This document shows, in pieces, positions 45,912 to 55,004 of a stretch of DNA of 64,000 bases. This DNA comes from Bradyrhizobium sp. LTSP849 (GTDB lineage Bacteria; Pseudomonadota; Alphaproteobacteria; Rhizobiales; Xanthobacteraceae), in assembly GCF_000938255.1 (NCBI RefSeq), contig NZ_JYMR01000054.1, positions 78,780-142,779 of the forward strand, read 5' to 3'. The notes under the pieces are model-generated. The model saw only the letters and a program-made list of their open reading frames with translations. It had not been told where the DNA came from and did not search any database. Each line of letters opens with the position of its first letter. The first letter of the stretch is position 1. The position numbers and the translations under genes were made by a program.

Positions 45912-45925
45912 CTTTTGCGGAGCGA

Positions 45926-48034
45926 TCAGTCCTGGATCTTCGAGAAGTCCGCGACCGCACGCGTGGCGCTGCGGATCTCGTTCAGCAGCTTCAGGCGATT
46001 CTCGCGCACCTTCGCATCGTCGTCGTTGACGCGAACTTTTTCGAAGAACGCATCGACGGGCGGCCGCAGCTTTGCCATCGCGCTCATGGCAGCGGCAAAG
46101 TCTTCCTTGGCGACCGCAGCGCTGGCTTCCGTCGTCACTTCGCCGATCGCCTTCGCCAGCGCCTTCTCCTCGCTGAGGCCATAGAGCGCAGCATCAGGCG
46201 CGCCGTCGAACGTACGCTTGTCCTTCTTCTCCTCGATACCAAGGATGTTGCTCGCGCGCTTGATGCCGGCGAGCAGGTTCTTGCCGTCGTCGGTTTCGAG
46301 GAATTTGCCCAGCGCCTCGACGCGACGGACGGTTGATAATAGGCCGACCTCTTTCCCACCGAGATAGAGAACAGAGTCGACGAGGTCGTGCCGCACACCC
46401 TGTTCACGAAGCTGAACTTTGAGGCGATCCTCGAAGAAGTGTCGGAAAGAGTCACCAACCTCAGATCTCTCGGTATCAGAAATATCCGGGCGAAACGCTT
46501 TAATATGTTTTTCGAGAAGTCCACGAGGATACAAATCAATGTGACGCTCGATCGCAATGCGGATCACGCCTAGAGCAGCGCGTCGTAGCGCATAAGGGTC
46601 CTTCGATCCCGTCGGCTTCTCGTCAATAACCCAGAAACCAACGAGCGTGTCGATCTTATCTGCGAGCGCCACCGCGAGGCTAACCGGATCGGTCGGCACA
46701 CGATCGGCAGGCCCCTGCGGCTTGTAGTGTTCCTCGCAGGCCGCAGCGACGGAAGCGTCCTCGCCCTGGGCCAGCGCGTAGTACTTGCCCATCAAACCCT
46801 GCACCTCGGGGAATTCGCCGACGACTTCGGTCAGCAAGTCCGCTTTGGCGAGATGCGCAGCGCGCTTTGCCTTGGCGACATCGGCGCCAACCAGCGGCGC
46901 GATCTCGGAAGCGAGGCGCTCGATGCGTTTGATGCGCTCCGCCTGCGTGCCGAGCTTCTCATGAAACACGATCTGATCGAACTTCGGCAGACGATCTTCG
47001 AGCTTGGTCTTCCGGTCCGTCTCATAGAAGAACTTCGCGTCGCTCAGCCGCGGACGGATCACGCGCTCGTTGCCGGCGACGATGGTCTTGCCGCCGTCGG
47101 GCGCCTCGATATTGGCGGTGAGGACGAATTTGTTGGTCAGCTTGCCCGTCTTGGGATCCTTGACCACAAAGCACTTCTGGTTGTTGCGGATGGTGGCGCG
47201 GATCACCTCGTCCGGGATCGCGAGATATTCCTGTTCGAACGATCCCATCATGACGACCGGCCATTCGACGAGACCGGAAACCTCGTCCAACAGTACCTGA
47301 TCCTCGACCAGCTCAAGGCCTTGCGCGAATGCCAGCTCCTTGGCGTCGGCGAGGATGATGTCCTTGCGCGCCTGCGGATCGAGAATGACTTTTGCGGCCT
47401 TCAACTTGGCTTCGTAGTCCTCGAAGCGACGCACATTGATCGGAGCCGGCGCCATGAAACGATGGCCGTAGGTGATCTGCCCGGTCTCGATGCCGTCGAT
47501 CGCAAATTTCACGACGTCGGGCTCTTCGGTCTCGATGCCGAAGGTCGCAGTGATCGCGTGTAGCGGGCGCACCCAGTTGAGCGAGCCGGGTTTTCCGGAG
47601 CGCGCGCCCCAGCGCATCGATTTCGGCCAGGGGAAAGTGCGGATGATCACGGGGAGGATTTCCGCAAGCACCTCGATCGCGTCACGGCCGGGCTTCTCGA
47701 TCAGCGCGATGTAGAAATCACCCTTCGGATCGCGCTGGATCTTGGCCTCATCCAGCGACTGCAAACCTGTCGCTTTCAGAAAACCCTGCACCGCCGCATC
47801 GGCCGCGCCGATTTTAGGGCCCCGGCGTTCGGTCTTCAGGTCAGGCTGGCGTGCGGGAATGCCGTGCACGGTGAGCGCAAGGCGGCGCGGCGTCGCGAAC
47901 GCTTTCGCGCCCTCATAGACGAGACCTTCAGCGACGAGCTTGTCGGTGACCATGCGGCGCAGATCGTCGGCCGCCTTGGCCTGCATGCGCGCGGGGATTT
48001 CTTCCGAGAACAGTTCGAGCAACAATTCGGGCAT
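45926..48034 (-). CDS. glyS: Glycine-tRNA ligase beta subunit
   Basis: 702 residues, the tRNA-binding subunit of bacterial tetrameric GlyRS. It starts MPELLLELFSEEIPARMQ, contains the ATPRRLALTVHGIP, SMRWGARSGKPGSLNWVRPL and RVDAL-type helical C-terminal domains, and ends with the anticodon-binding helices (DAFFEKVRVNDDDAKVRENR). Its ATG overlaps the glyQ stop, so subunits are translated in balance. Confidence 0.96.
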   Translation of the reverse strand: MPELLLELFSEEIPARMQAKAADDLRRMVTDKLVAEGLVYEGAKAFATPRRLALTVHGIPARQPDLKTERRGPKIGAADAAVQGFLKATGLQSLDEAKIQRDPKGDFYIALIEKPGRDAIEVLAEILPVIIRTFPWPKSMRWGARSGKPGSLNWVRPLHAITATFGIETEEPDVVKFAIDGIETGQITYGHRFMAPAPINVRRFEDYEAKLKAAKVILDPQARKDIILADAKELAFAQGLELVEDQVLLDEVSGLVEWPVVMMGSFEQEYLAIPDEVIRATIRNNQKCFVVKDPKTGKLTNKFVLTANIEAPDGGKTIVAGNERVIRPRLSDAKFFYETDRKTKLEDRLPKFDQIVFHEKLGTQAERIKRIERLASEIAPLVGADVAKAKRAAHLAKADLLTEVVGEFPEVQGLMGKYYALAQGEDASVAAACEEHYKPQGPADRVPTDPVSLAVALADKIDTLVGFWVIDEKPTGSKDPYALRRAALGVIRIAIERHIDLYPRGLLEKHIKAFRPDISDTERSEVGDSFRHFFEDRLKVQLREQGVRHDLVDSVLYLGGKEVGLLSTVRRVEALGKFLETDDGKNLLAGIKRASNILGIEEKKDKRTFDGAPDAALYGLSEEKALAKAIGEVTTEASAAVAKEDFAAAMSAMAKLRPPVDAFFEKVRVNDDDAKVRENRLKLLNEIRSATRAVADFSKIQD

Positions 48035-48969
48035 CAGGCTGCTCCACCGGCTTCGGTGTGCACCCAGGCTTCGCCGCAGGCTTTGGCCAGTTCACGCACG
48101 CGTAAAATGTAGCTCTGCCGCTCCGTCACCGAGATCACGCCGCGCGCATCGAGCAGGTTGAAGACGTGGCTTGCCTTGATGCACTGGTCGTACGCCGGCA
48201 GCGCCAGCAGATGAGCCTCGCGCTTGCCATCCTTCCAGCCTGCGTCGAGATATTTCTTGCAGGCCGCTTCCGCCATCTTGAACTGCTCGAACAGCATCGT
48301 GGTGTCGGCATATTCAAAATTGTGCCGCGAATATTCCTGCTCGGCCTGAAGGAAGACGTCGCCATAGGTGACCTTAGCGTCACCGTCGCGGCCGTTGAAA
48401 CTAAGATCGTAGACGCGGTCAACGCCCTGCACATACATCGCGAGACGCTCGAGCCCATAAGTGAGCTCGCCCGCGACCGGCGCGCATTCGACGCCGGCGA
48501 CCTGCTGGAAGTACGTGAACTGCGACACCTCCATGCCATCGCACCAGCATTCCCACCCCAGGCCCCAGGCGCCCAGCGTCGGGCTCTCCCAATCGTCCTC
48601 AACGAAGCGGATGTCGTGCATGGCGGAATCGATGCCGATCGCGGCGAGCGACTTCAGGTACAGCTCCTGAAGGTTCGGCGGCGACGGCTTCATGATCACC
48701 TGGAACTGGTAGTAGTGCTGCATCCGGTTCGGGTTCTCGCCGTAGCGGCCGTCCTTGGGCCGACGCGAGGGCTGCACATAGGCCGCGTTCCAGGGCTTTG
48801 GCCCGAGCGCGCGCAGCGTGGTCGCCGGATGGAAGGTGCCCGCGCCCATCTCCATGTCGTAGGGCTGCAGGATCACGCAGCCCTGCTCGGCCCAGAACCG
48901 CTGGAGCGCGAGGATAAAGCCCTGGAACGAGCGTTCCGGGCGCATATGGGCGGGCAATGAGGCGTCCAT
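48034..48969 (-). CDS. glyQ: Glycine-tRNA ligase alpha subunit
   Basis: 311 residues, the catalytic class II subunit. Motifs: SFQGFILALQRFWAEQGCVI, QPYDMEMGAGTFHPATTLRA, YVQPSRRPKDGRYGENPNR, YYQFQVIMKPSP and LGWECWCDGMEVSQFTYFQQ. Together with GlyS it charges tRNA-Gly. It is the first gene of glyQS and is preceded by repeat A copy 3. Confidence 0.97.
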   Translation of the reverse strand: MDASLPAHMRPERSFQGFILALQRFWAEQGCVILQPYDMEMGAGTFHPATTLRALGPKPWNAAYVQPSRRPKDGRYGENPNRMQHYYQFQVIMKPSPPNLQELYLKSLAAIGIDSAMHDIRFVEDDWESPTLGAWGLGWECWCDGMEVSQFTYFQQVAGVECAPVAGELTYGLERLAMYVQGVDRVYDLSFNGRDGDAKVTYGDVFLQAEQEYSRHNFEYADTTMLFEQFKMAEAACKKYLDAGWKDGKREAHLLALPAYDQCIKASHVFNLLDARGVISVTERQSYILRVRELAKACGEAWVHTEAGGAA

Positions 48970-49073
48970 CGTCAGATCGGGCTCTCGCGGGGGGTTTTGA
49001 ATCGCGCGGGACCGTATCGACGGCGGGGGTGGGAATCAAGGCAAAGGGGGCGGATTCGGGCTTACCGACTGCC

Positions 49074-49165
49074 GTAGGGTGGGCAAAGGCGCACTTGCGC
49101 CGTGCCCACCATCTTTCCGAAACTGCGAGGCCGGCGGTGGGCACGCTTCGCTTTGCCCACCCTAC
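49074..49165. repeat. Intergenic palindromic repeat, family A copy 3
   Basis: Arms GTAGGGTGGGCAAAG and CTTTGCCCACCCTAC as at 14414, with inner GTGCCCACCA and TGGTGGGCAC. It lies between two genes of the minus strand (glyQ and the small gene before it) and does not contribute a stop codon here. Confidence 0.95.
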
Positions 49166-49185
49166 GACAGCGGTTTGTGGAGCCG

Positions 49186-49374
49186 CTAACCGGGCCGGTA
49201 AGCTCCGGTCACGGGGTCACGCTTCAGCGTCTGGATGTCCCCCATATGGGCGGCCTCGGCGACGCGCGAGAGGCGCATCTCCTCCAGCTCCTGGTTGATC
49301 CGGACAGCGGTCTTGTAGGCCCAGCGGACCACGGCAAGCCCGCCCAGGACGCCCGCGAATGCGACGATGGGCAT
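49186..49374 (-). CDS. Small hypothetical membrane-associated protein
   Basis: 62 residues from ATG 49374 (MPIVAFAGVLGGLAVVRW) with AAGGAA six bases upstream. A GTG six codons earlier is possible. One N-terminal hydrophobic helix is followed by a charged helix (RINQELEEMRLSRVAEAA) and the tail LKRDPVTGAYRPG. No function recognised. Downstream of the S49 peptidase on the same strand. Confidence 0.7.
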   Translation of the reverse strand: MPIVAFAGVLGGLAVVRWAYKTAVRINQELEEMRLSRVAEAAHMGDIQTLKRDPVTGAYRPG

Positions 49375-49492
49375 CGGTCGTTCCTTGTTCACAATGCTCA
49401 GCCCCCACCCGCATTCTTGCGCAGACCGGGCCGCGCCGCAATTGGCTCGGCTTCAAGTCTCCTTGGGGCCAAATGGCGCGGCAGGGCTGCGC

Positions 49493-50401
49493 CTAGAACC
49501 CGAATTTTGCCCAAATCGCCCGCGTCTCGACCGCCGAGATCAGCTCGTCCGGTAGCCCGGCCATTGATTCCATGGCCGAAAGCTGGCCCGCACCGGGCGA
49601 TTTCCGTCCCAGAATGCCGGACAAGAGCCCGGTCGGCTGGGCGATCACAGGGGTGAGAACCTTCTCGCCATAGCGGGCACGAAGAGTTGAGCGGAGATCG
49701 CCGATGCCATCGGCCAAGCCCAGCGCGATCGAGCTCTCGCCGGCCCAGTACTCACCGGTGAACAGTGTGTCGTCGGGCCCCTTCAGCCGCGCGCCGCGGC
49801 TCTCCTTCACCAGCGCGATGAATATCTGGTGGATCTCGCGCTGGAGCGCCTTCAGCTTCGCCACGTCATCAGGGTTTTCGGGCAGGAACGGATCGAGCAT
49901 CGCCTTGTGCGCGCCGGCCGTGTAGAGGCGCCGCTCGATGCCAAGCCGCTTGATCGCCTCCTGGAAACCAAAACTGCCGCCGACCACGCCGATCGAGCCG
50001 AGGATCGAGGACGGGTCGCAAAAAATCTCGTCGCCGGCGCAGGCGATCATGTAGCCGCCGGAGGCCGCGACATCCTCGACGAACACCAACACCGGCAGCT
50101 TCTTCTCCGCCGCGAGCTGCTTGATGCGCAAGTATATCTGGCGCGACTGCACCGGCGAGCCGCCGGGCGAGTTGATGACGAGTGCCACGGCCTTGGCATT
50201 GCGGACCGAAAACGCCCGCTCCAGCACCCGCGCGACGCCCGCAAGCGACATGCCCGGGCGCAGTGGCGTCACCGCGCCGATTACACCGGACAGGCGCACC
50301 ACGGGCACCACCGCTGTGCCGGGGCGGAAGCGCGCCGGCAGATATTGCATCAGCTTGTCGGCCAGGCCGGAACCTGCGCGATCGTTCAATTGTTCGGCCA
50401 T
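49493..50401 (-). CDS. S49 family serine peptidase (SppA-like)
   Basis: 302 residues. Single S49 domain of the short type: VVPVVRLSGVIG, ALVINSPGGSPVQSRQIYLR, the nucleophile Ser in DVAASGGYMIACAGDEI and the general-base Lys in YTAGAHKAMLDPF. Such proteases cut within membranes or degrade signal peptides. No N-terminal membrane anchor is evident. Confidence 0.92.
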   Translation of the reverse strand: MAEQLNDRAGSGLADKLMQYLPARFRPGTAVVPVVRLSGVIGAVTPLRPGMSLAGVARVLERAFSVRNAKAVALVINSPGGSPVQSRQIYLRIKQLAAEKKLPVLVFVEDVAASGGYMIACAGDEIFCDPSSILGSIGVVGGSFGFQEAIKRLGIERRLYTAGAHKAMLDPFLPENPDDVAKLKALQREIHQIFIALVKESRGARLKGPDDTLFTGEYWAGESSIALGLADGIGDLRSTLRARYGEKVLTPVIAQPTGLLSGILGRKSPGAGQLSAMESMAGLPDELISAVETRAIWAKFGF

Positions 50402-50514
50402 GCCGTTACCTCTGATTAACCAATTCTTATCACGCGACTGTCATTGAAGTTGGCTGGAACGTGTTTTGCAAATTCCCCGTTGGGAAGCTGCAATAAGCCA
50501 GCGGAGGAAATGCC

Positions 50515-50613
50515 ATGAAGATCTATCTGCTGTTGATGCTGATCGGTGCCCTTTTCGCGGCAATTCGCTTCACGTCCCCGCAAGAACAGCAGTCGGAATC
50601 GCTTCCGCAGTAA
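50515..50613 (+). CDS. Small membrane peptide, 32 residues
   Basis: ATG 50515 follows a strong GGAGGAAA. The peptide has a Lys near the start, one hydrophobic helix (IYLLLMLIGALFAAIRF) and a polar Gln/Ser/Glu tail. It is convergent with the methyltransferase gene, with four bases between stops. Strength of the ribosome binding site and the clean helix argue for a real small protein; no family known. Confidence 0.55.
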   Translation: MKIYLLLMLIGALFAAIRFTSPQEQQSESLPQ

Positions 50614-50617
50614 GCCG

Positions 50618-51385
50618 TCACGGCTCCGCCAGCTGCAAGACCGCCCTCCCCTCCAGAATATTCCTCACCTCTTTTTTAGGCACGCGTGACTCGTCGTTGA
50701 GCACAAGGCCCGGCAGTAATCGCGTCGGAGCTCGACCGCCTTTGACTGCACGCACCAGAACGCGGATCGCAGGCCGACCCGCCTCGCCATGAACCGGCAG
50801 GATCGACAGGCTGCCGAAGCCGCGTGACAGCGCTGCCAAAACCTCTGCTATCCCATCCGCACGCCAGATCAGCGTCAGCACACCGTTCGATCGGAGGATG
50901 CGCCGCGCTGCATGCACCCAGGCATGCAGGGTCTCCTCGGTTGCGACATGCGCGGTGTGACGCGCCTGATCCGGCGAGCCGCGATGCCGAGCGGGATCGT
51001 TGAAGGGCGGGTTCATCATCACGATGTCGACACCATCAGACACAAGCCCATGTGCCGCAAACGCCTGCGCATCGTCTGTGACGTCGAGCACAATCGCTTC
51101 CGCCGAAATCGCATTCGCCGCCGCGTTGGCGCGCGCGAGCGCGGCCAACTCCGGATCGATCTCGACCAGGCTCAGCTTGATCCCCGTCACGCGCCGGCCG
51201 AGCGCCAGCCCGGCCGTGCCGATGCCGGCGCCGAGATCGACGACACGGTCGCCTCCCCTGGCCTCTGTGGCCGCCGCAAGCAGAATGGCGTCGTGACCGG
51301 CGCGATGGCCGGACCGCTTCTGCTTCAATAGCAGCTGCCCGCCGAGAAAGGCGTCCTCGGTGATGTCTGCCGCAGCCTCAGTCAT
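50618..51385 (-). CDS. TrmN6-like tRNA1(Val) adenine-N6 methyltransferase
   Basis: 255 residues. SAM-dependent Rossmann fold: VVDLGAGIGTAGLALGRR (motif I) and MMNPPFNDPARHRGS, the NPPF motif of N6-adenine methyltransferases. The order DAFLGGQLLLKQKRSGHRAG-HDAILLAA at the N-terminus matches the TrmN6 group, which methylates A37 of tRNA1(Val). It overlaps the DUF2007 gene by 8 bases and is probably cotranscribed with it. Confidence 0.85.
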   Translation of the reverse strand: MTEAAADITEDAFLGGQLLLKQKRSGHRAGHDAILLAAATEARGGDRVVDLGAGIGTAGLALGRRVTGIKLSLVEIDPELAALARANAAANAISAEAIVLDVTDDAQAFAAHGLVSDGVDIVMMNPPFNDPARHRGSPDQARHTAHVATEETLHAWVHAARRILRSNGVLTLIWRADGIAEVLAALSRGFGSLSILPVHGEAGRPAIRVLVRAVKGGRAPTRLLPGLVLNDESRVPKKEVRNILEGRAVLQLAEP

Positions 51386-51605
51386 CGCCGCGCAGTTCGT
51401 GGCTGAGGCCGGCCTCGGTCAGCAGCTGCCGGGCCTCGAGGGCGTCGTCCTCATGGACCAGGATCCGGCGCGGCAAAATGCCGAGCGAGCCCTCGATGAT
51501 GCTCATGTTCTGGTCCAGCACCAGATGATGGATGTTCGCACCGTCGAGCAGCGCGCCGATCGCTGATACCAGCACGATATCGTTGGTCCGAACCAGTTCT
51601 TGCAA
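51378..51605 (-). CDS. DUF2007 domain-containing protein
   Basis: 75 residues, chosen from TTG 51605, which has a perfect AGGAGG six bases upstream. Longer upstream frames have no support. The sequence ELVRTNDIVLVSAIGALLDG, HHLVLDQNMSIIEGSLGILP, RRILVHEDDALEARQLL matches DUF2007, a small ACT-like domain of unknown role (sometimes named putative signal transducing protein). Upstream member of a two-gene unit with the methyltransferase. Confidence 0.85.
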   Translation of the reverse strand: MQELVRTNDIVLVSAIGALLDGANIHHLVLDQNMSIIEGSLGILPRRILVHEDDALEARQLLTEAGLSHELRGDD

Positions 51606-51734
51606 AACGAGCCTCCTGCCTGACGGGGGTGAGCGGCAAATGTCAATGGTTCCACAGGTCTTGCCGCATCCGCCTCCAGTTTCTATTGTCTTTGCATCAG
51701 AATAGCCCTTCCGGGGCAAATATTGGAGACCGGC

Positions 51735-52742
51735 TTGGCCGTCATCGTACCTTTCGAAACTCCCGGCGCGTCGATCGAAGAGCTGGTTGCCCTTGTCGCT
51801 CCGGACATGGAGCGCGTCAACGCCACGATCCTGTCGCGGACCGGCTCCGACGTGACCATGATCCCGGAGGTGGCCAACCATTTGATCTCCTCCGGTGGCA
51901 AGCGGCTGCGGCCGATGCTGACGCTGGCCATGGCCAACCTCGCCGGCTACACCGGCGACGGCCATATCAAGTTGGCTGCCAGCGTCGAGTTCATGCACAC
52001 CGCGACGCTCCTGCACGACGACGTCGTCGACGAGAGCGAGATGCGCCGCGGCAAGCTGTCGGCGCGGATGCTCTGGGGCAATGAGGCGAGCGTGCTGGTC
52101 GGCGACTTCCTGCTCGGCCAGGCCTTCCGCATGATGGTCGAGGTCGGCTCGCTGCGCGCGCTCGACATTCTTTCCGCGGCCGCCGCCACCATCGCCGAGG
52201 GCGAGGTGATGCAGCTTGCCGCCGCCAAGAACACTGCGACCACCGAGGACGAATATCTCGCCGTGATCCGCGGCAAGACCGCCGAGCTGTTTGCGGCCGC
52301 CTGCGAGGTCGGGCCCGTGATCGCAAACCGCCCGAAGGCGGAGCAGACCGCCTGCCGCTCGGTCGGCATGAATCTCGGCATCGCCTTTCAGCTCGTCGAC
52401 GACGTGCTCGACTATGGCGGCAAGAGCGCAAAACTCGGCAAGAACACCGGCGACGATTTCCGCGAGGGCAAGATCACGCTGCCGGTGGTGCTGGCCTTCC
52501 GCCGCGGCAACGACACCGAGCGCGCGTTCTGGATCCGGGCGCTCGAGCGCGGCGAGATCGGCGACACCGATCTCGACCACGCCCTCGGTCTGATGAACAA
52601 GCACCGCGCACTCGAGGACACGCTCAGCCGCGCCCAGCACTATGGCGCCATGGCGGTCGACGCGCTTGCGCTGTTCCCGTCCTCGCCGATGAAGAGCGCG
52701 CTAGAGCAGGTCGTGGCGTTCTGTCTGGCGCGGTCGCATTAG
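51735..52742 (+). CDS. ispB: Polyprenyl synthetase (octa/decaprenyl diphosphate synthase type)
   Basis: 335 residues from TTG 51735, which has GGAG six bases upstream; a TTG at 51723 is in frame but has less support. Trans-prenyltransferase motifs: GGKRLRPMLTLAMA, first Asp-rich LLHDDVVDES, GNEASVLVGDFLL, QLVDDVLDYGG as second Asp-rich motif. A long-chain product for ubiquinone side chains is likely because residues before the first Asp motif are small (FMHTAT). It is divergent from DUF2007 with a 129-base gap. Confidence 0.9.
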   Translation: MAVIVPFETPGASIEELVALVAPDMERVNATILSRTGSDVTMIPEVANHLISSGGKRLRPMLTLAMANLAGYTGDGHIKLAASVEFMHTATLLHDDVVDESEMRRGKLSARMLWGNEASVLVGDFLLGQAFRMMVEVGSLRALDILSAAAATIAEGEVMQLAAAKNTATTEDEYLAVIRGKTAELFAAACEVGPVIANRPKAEQTACRSVGMNLGIAFQLVDDVLDYGGKSAKLGKNTGDDFREGKITLPVVLAFRRGNDTERAFWIRALERGEIGDTDLDHALGLMNKHRALEDTLSRAQHYGAMAVDALALFPSSPMKSALEQVVAFCLARSH

Positions 52743-52774
52743 GGCTCATATCGCCTCCGCACCGCCGTTAATCC

Positions 52775-52920
52775 CGTCATCCTGAGGCGCGAGCCGCGTG
52801 ATGCATTGCATCGCGCGGGGAGCCTCGAAGGATGAACGGCCGAGATGCAGCCGGGCCGTCGCCCTTCGAGGCTCGACAAGCGCCGCTATCGCGTCGCTCG
52901 CCTCGCACCTCAGGGTGACG
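52775..52920. repeat. Intergenic palindromic repeat, family C copy 2
   Basis: Starts CGTCATCCTGAGGCGCGAG and ends CTCGCACCTCAGGGTGACG, with inner CCTCGAAGGATGAACGGCC and CGCCCTTCGAGGCTCG tracts. Same family as 18271-18395. With family G it fills the 427-base gap before the HxlR gene; nothing else was seen there. Confidence 0.92.
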
Positions 52921-52971
52921 GTGACAGGTATGAGCTCGCTGCATCAACACCATCATTGCGGGCGCGACCCA

Positions 52972-53117
52972 CTCTCGTGTCCCGGACGCGCTGCGACGCC
53001 CCTTAGCGTTGCGGCACAGAGCCGGGACCCATCCAACACGCACAGTGCTCGGCAACTGGGCCCGGGCTCTGCAGCGCATCGCTGAAGAACCGCTGCGCCG
53101 CGTCCGGGGCACGAGAG
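52972..53117. repeat. Intergenic palindromic repeat, family G
   Basis: CTCTCGTG (52972-52979) pairs with CACGAGAG (53110-53117), continued by TCCCGGACGCG and CGCGTCCGGGG, giving a long complementary stem. The core contains GCGTTGCGGCACAGAGCCGG and CCCGGGCTCTGCAGCGCATC. It is adjacent to repeat C copy 2. Confidence 0.88.
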
Positions 53118-53169
53118 TCGACAGCCCCGGTAACTTGCATTTTGCAAGCTACTCCCCTACCTTCACGCC

Positions 53170-53685
53170 ATGCAGCCCAAATCGCCATCCATCCTGGAAT
53201 GCCCGGTCGGCCGCGCCGTGGAGACGGTCGGCGAATGGTGGAGCATCCTGATCCTGCGGGATGCGTTCCAGGGCTCCACGCGATTTGACGAATTCGAGCG
53301 CAATCTCGGCATCGCGCCGAACATCCTGTCGCGGCGCCTGTCTCATCTCACCACCACCGGCATGTTCGTCCGCCGCCGCTACAACGAGCGGCCGCCGCGT
53401 TACGAATATGTGCTGACGGATAAGGCGCGCGACTTCTTCCCGGTGATCGCGACGCTGCTTGCCTGGGGTAACAAGCATCTCGCACCGAAGGGCGAAGCCA
53501 TTCTGCTGGCGAACCGGGACGATCGTCGGCCGCTCGATCCGGTCGTGGTCGACGCTGCCGACCGACAACCAATCACGCTCGCTGATGCCGTCGTGATTGC
53601 AGGCCCCGGCGCCAGCCGCTTGATGCGCCGGCGGCTCGCTTTGCTTAGGGCTATGAACCCGGCCGCTGCGCCGGCTGGAGACTGA
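53170..53685 (+). CDS. HxlR-family winged-helix transcriptional regulator
   Basis: 171 residues. HxlR signature: CPVGRAVETVGEWWSILILR, DEFERNLGIAPNILSRRL, LTTTGMFVRRRYNERPPRYEY and LTDKARDFFPVIATLLAWGN. The N-terminal Cys in LECPVGR is in the usual place for redox-sensitive members. After about residue 115 a tail of 50 residues goes beyond the typical domain. The KAS II-type gene starts one base later, suggesting coexpression or autoregulated linkage. Confidence 0.93.
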   Translation: MQPKSPSILECPVGRAVETVGEWWSILILRDAFQGSTRFDEFERNLGIAPNILSRRLSHLTTTGMFVRRRYNERPPRYEYVLTDKARDFFPVIATLLAWGNKHLAPKGEAILLANRDDRRPLDPVVVDAADRQPITLADAVVIAGPGASRLMRRRLALLRAMNPAAAPAGD

Positions 53686-53686
53686 C

Positions 53687-54943
53687 ATGCGTCGTATTGT
53701 CGTGACGGGAATGGGCGCGGTGTCGCCGCTCGGCTGTGGTGTCGAACCATCGTGGCGCAGGCTGCTCGCGGGCCAGAGCGGGCTGCGCGCCCTGCCCGAA
53801 TGGTCGCAGGCGCTGCCCGCGCGCATTGCCGGTCTCGTGCCCGACAAGGCCAACGACAAAGAAGGCGGCTTCGATCCGGCACAGGCCGCCGCGCCAAAAG
53901 ATCAGCGCAAGATGGATCGCTTCATCCTGTTTGCGCTGCTCGCCGCAGCGGAAGCGATCGCGCAGGCCAAATGGACACCGCAGGATGCTGCGTCGCTGGA
54001 GCGGACCGCGACGATCATCGCCTCCGGCGTCGGCGGCTTCCCGGCGATGGTCGAAGCGGTGCGCATCACCGACCAGCGCGGCCCGCGCCGGCTGTCGCCA
54101 TTCACCATCCCCTCGTTTCTCGCCAATCTCGCCGCCGGCCATGTCTCCATCAAATACGGCTACAGAGGACCGCTGGGGACGCCGGTCACGGCCTGCGCCG
54201 CAGGCGTCCAGGCAATCGGCGATGCCGCGCGCATGATCCGCGCCGGCGAAATCGACGCTGCGATCTGCGGCGGCAGTGAGGCCTGCATCGATCTCGTCAG
54301 TCTCGGCGGCTTCGCGGCGGCGCGCGCACTGTCGAGCGGGTTCAACGACGCGCGCGCCTCGCGCCCGTTCGATCGCGACCGCGACGGTTTTGTCATGGGC
54401 GAAGGCGCCGGCATTCTGGTGATCGAGGAGCTGGAGCATGCACTGGCACGCGGCGCCACGCCGATCGCCGAGGTTGTGGGATATGGCACCACCTCGGACG
54501 CCTATCACATGACGTCGGGTCCGCCGGATGGCGACGGCGCCCGCCGCGCGATGGAGATCGCACTTCGGCAGGCGCGCCTCGCACCCGGTGACTTGCAGCA
54601 TCTGAATGCGCACGCGACGTCGACACCGGCCGGAGACGAGAGCGAGCTTGGCGCCATCGCCGCACTGTTCGGCCGCAACCGCAACATCGCGGTGAGCGCG
54701 ACCAAATCGGCCACCGGCCATCTGCTTGGCGCCGCCGGAGGCCTGGAGGCGATCTTCACTGTGCTGGCCCTGCGCGACCAGATCGCTCCGCCGACGCTCA
54801 ATTTTGAAAATCCCGATCCCGGTGCAGAAGGCATCGACATCGTCTCCGGCGCGGCGCGGCCGATGCCGATGCAGCACGCCATCTCCAACGGTTTTGGCTT
54901 CGGCGGCGTCAATGCCAGCGTGATCTTCCGCCGCATCGGCTAG
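53687..54943 (+). CDS. fabF: Beta-ketoacyl-ACP synthase II (FabF type)
   Basis: 418 residues. Catalytic triad of decarboxylating condensing enzymes: Cys170 in VTACAAGVQ, His309 in NAHATST and His345 in SATGHLLGAAGG, with Lys340 nearby in TKS. It condenses malonyl-ACP with an acyl-ACP to elongate fatty acids. It is not in a fatty-acid gene cluster; the partner is the HxlR regulator just upstream, so it may be a second, specialised KAS II (for example for very long or unusual acyl chains). Confidence 0.93.
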   Translation: MRRIVVTGMGAVSPLGCGVEPSWRRLLAGQSGLRALPEWSQALPARIAGLVPDKANDKEGGFDPAQAAAPKDQRKMDRFILFALLAAAEAIAQAKWTPQDAASLERTATIIASGVGGFPAMVEAVRITDQRGPRRLSPFTIPSFLANLAAGHVSIKYGYRGPLGTPVTACAAGVQAIGDAARMIRAGEIDAAICGGSEACIDLVSLGGFAAARALSSGFNDARASRPFDRDRDGFVMGEGAGILVIEELEHALARGATPIAEVVGYGTTSDAYHMTSGPPDGDGARRAMEIALRQARLAPGDLQHLNAHATSTPAGDESELGAIAALFGRNRNIAVSATKSATGHLLGAAGGLEAIFTVLALRDQIAPPTLNFENPDPGAEGIDIVSGAARPMPMQHAISNGFGFGGVNASVIFRRIG

Positions 54944-55004
54944 GCGGCAGGACTTACTAGACGAGAAGACTTGCAATCGCGCCAGGCGTCGCTACGACAA
55001 CAGC

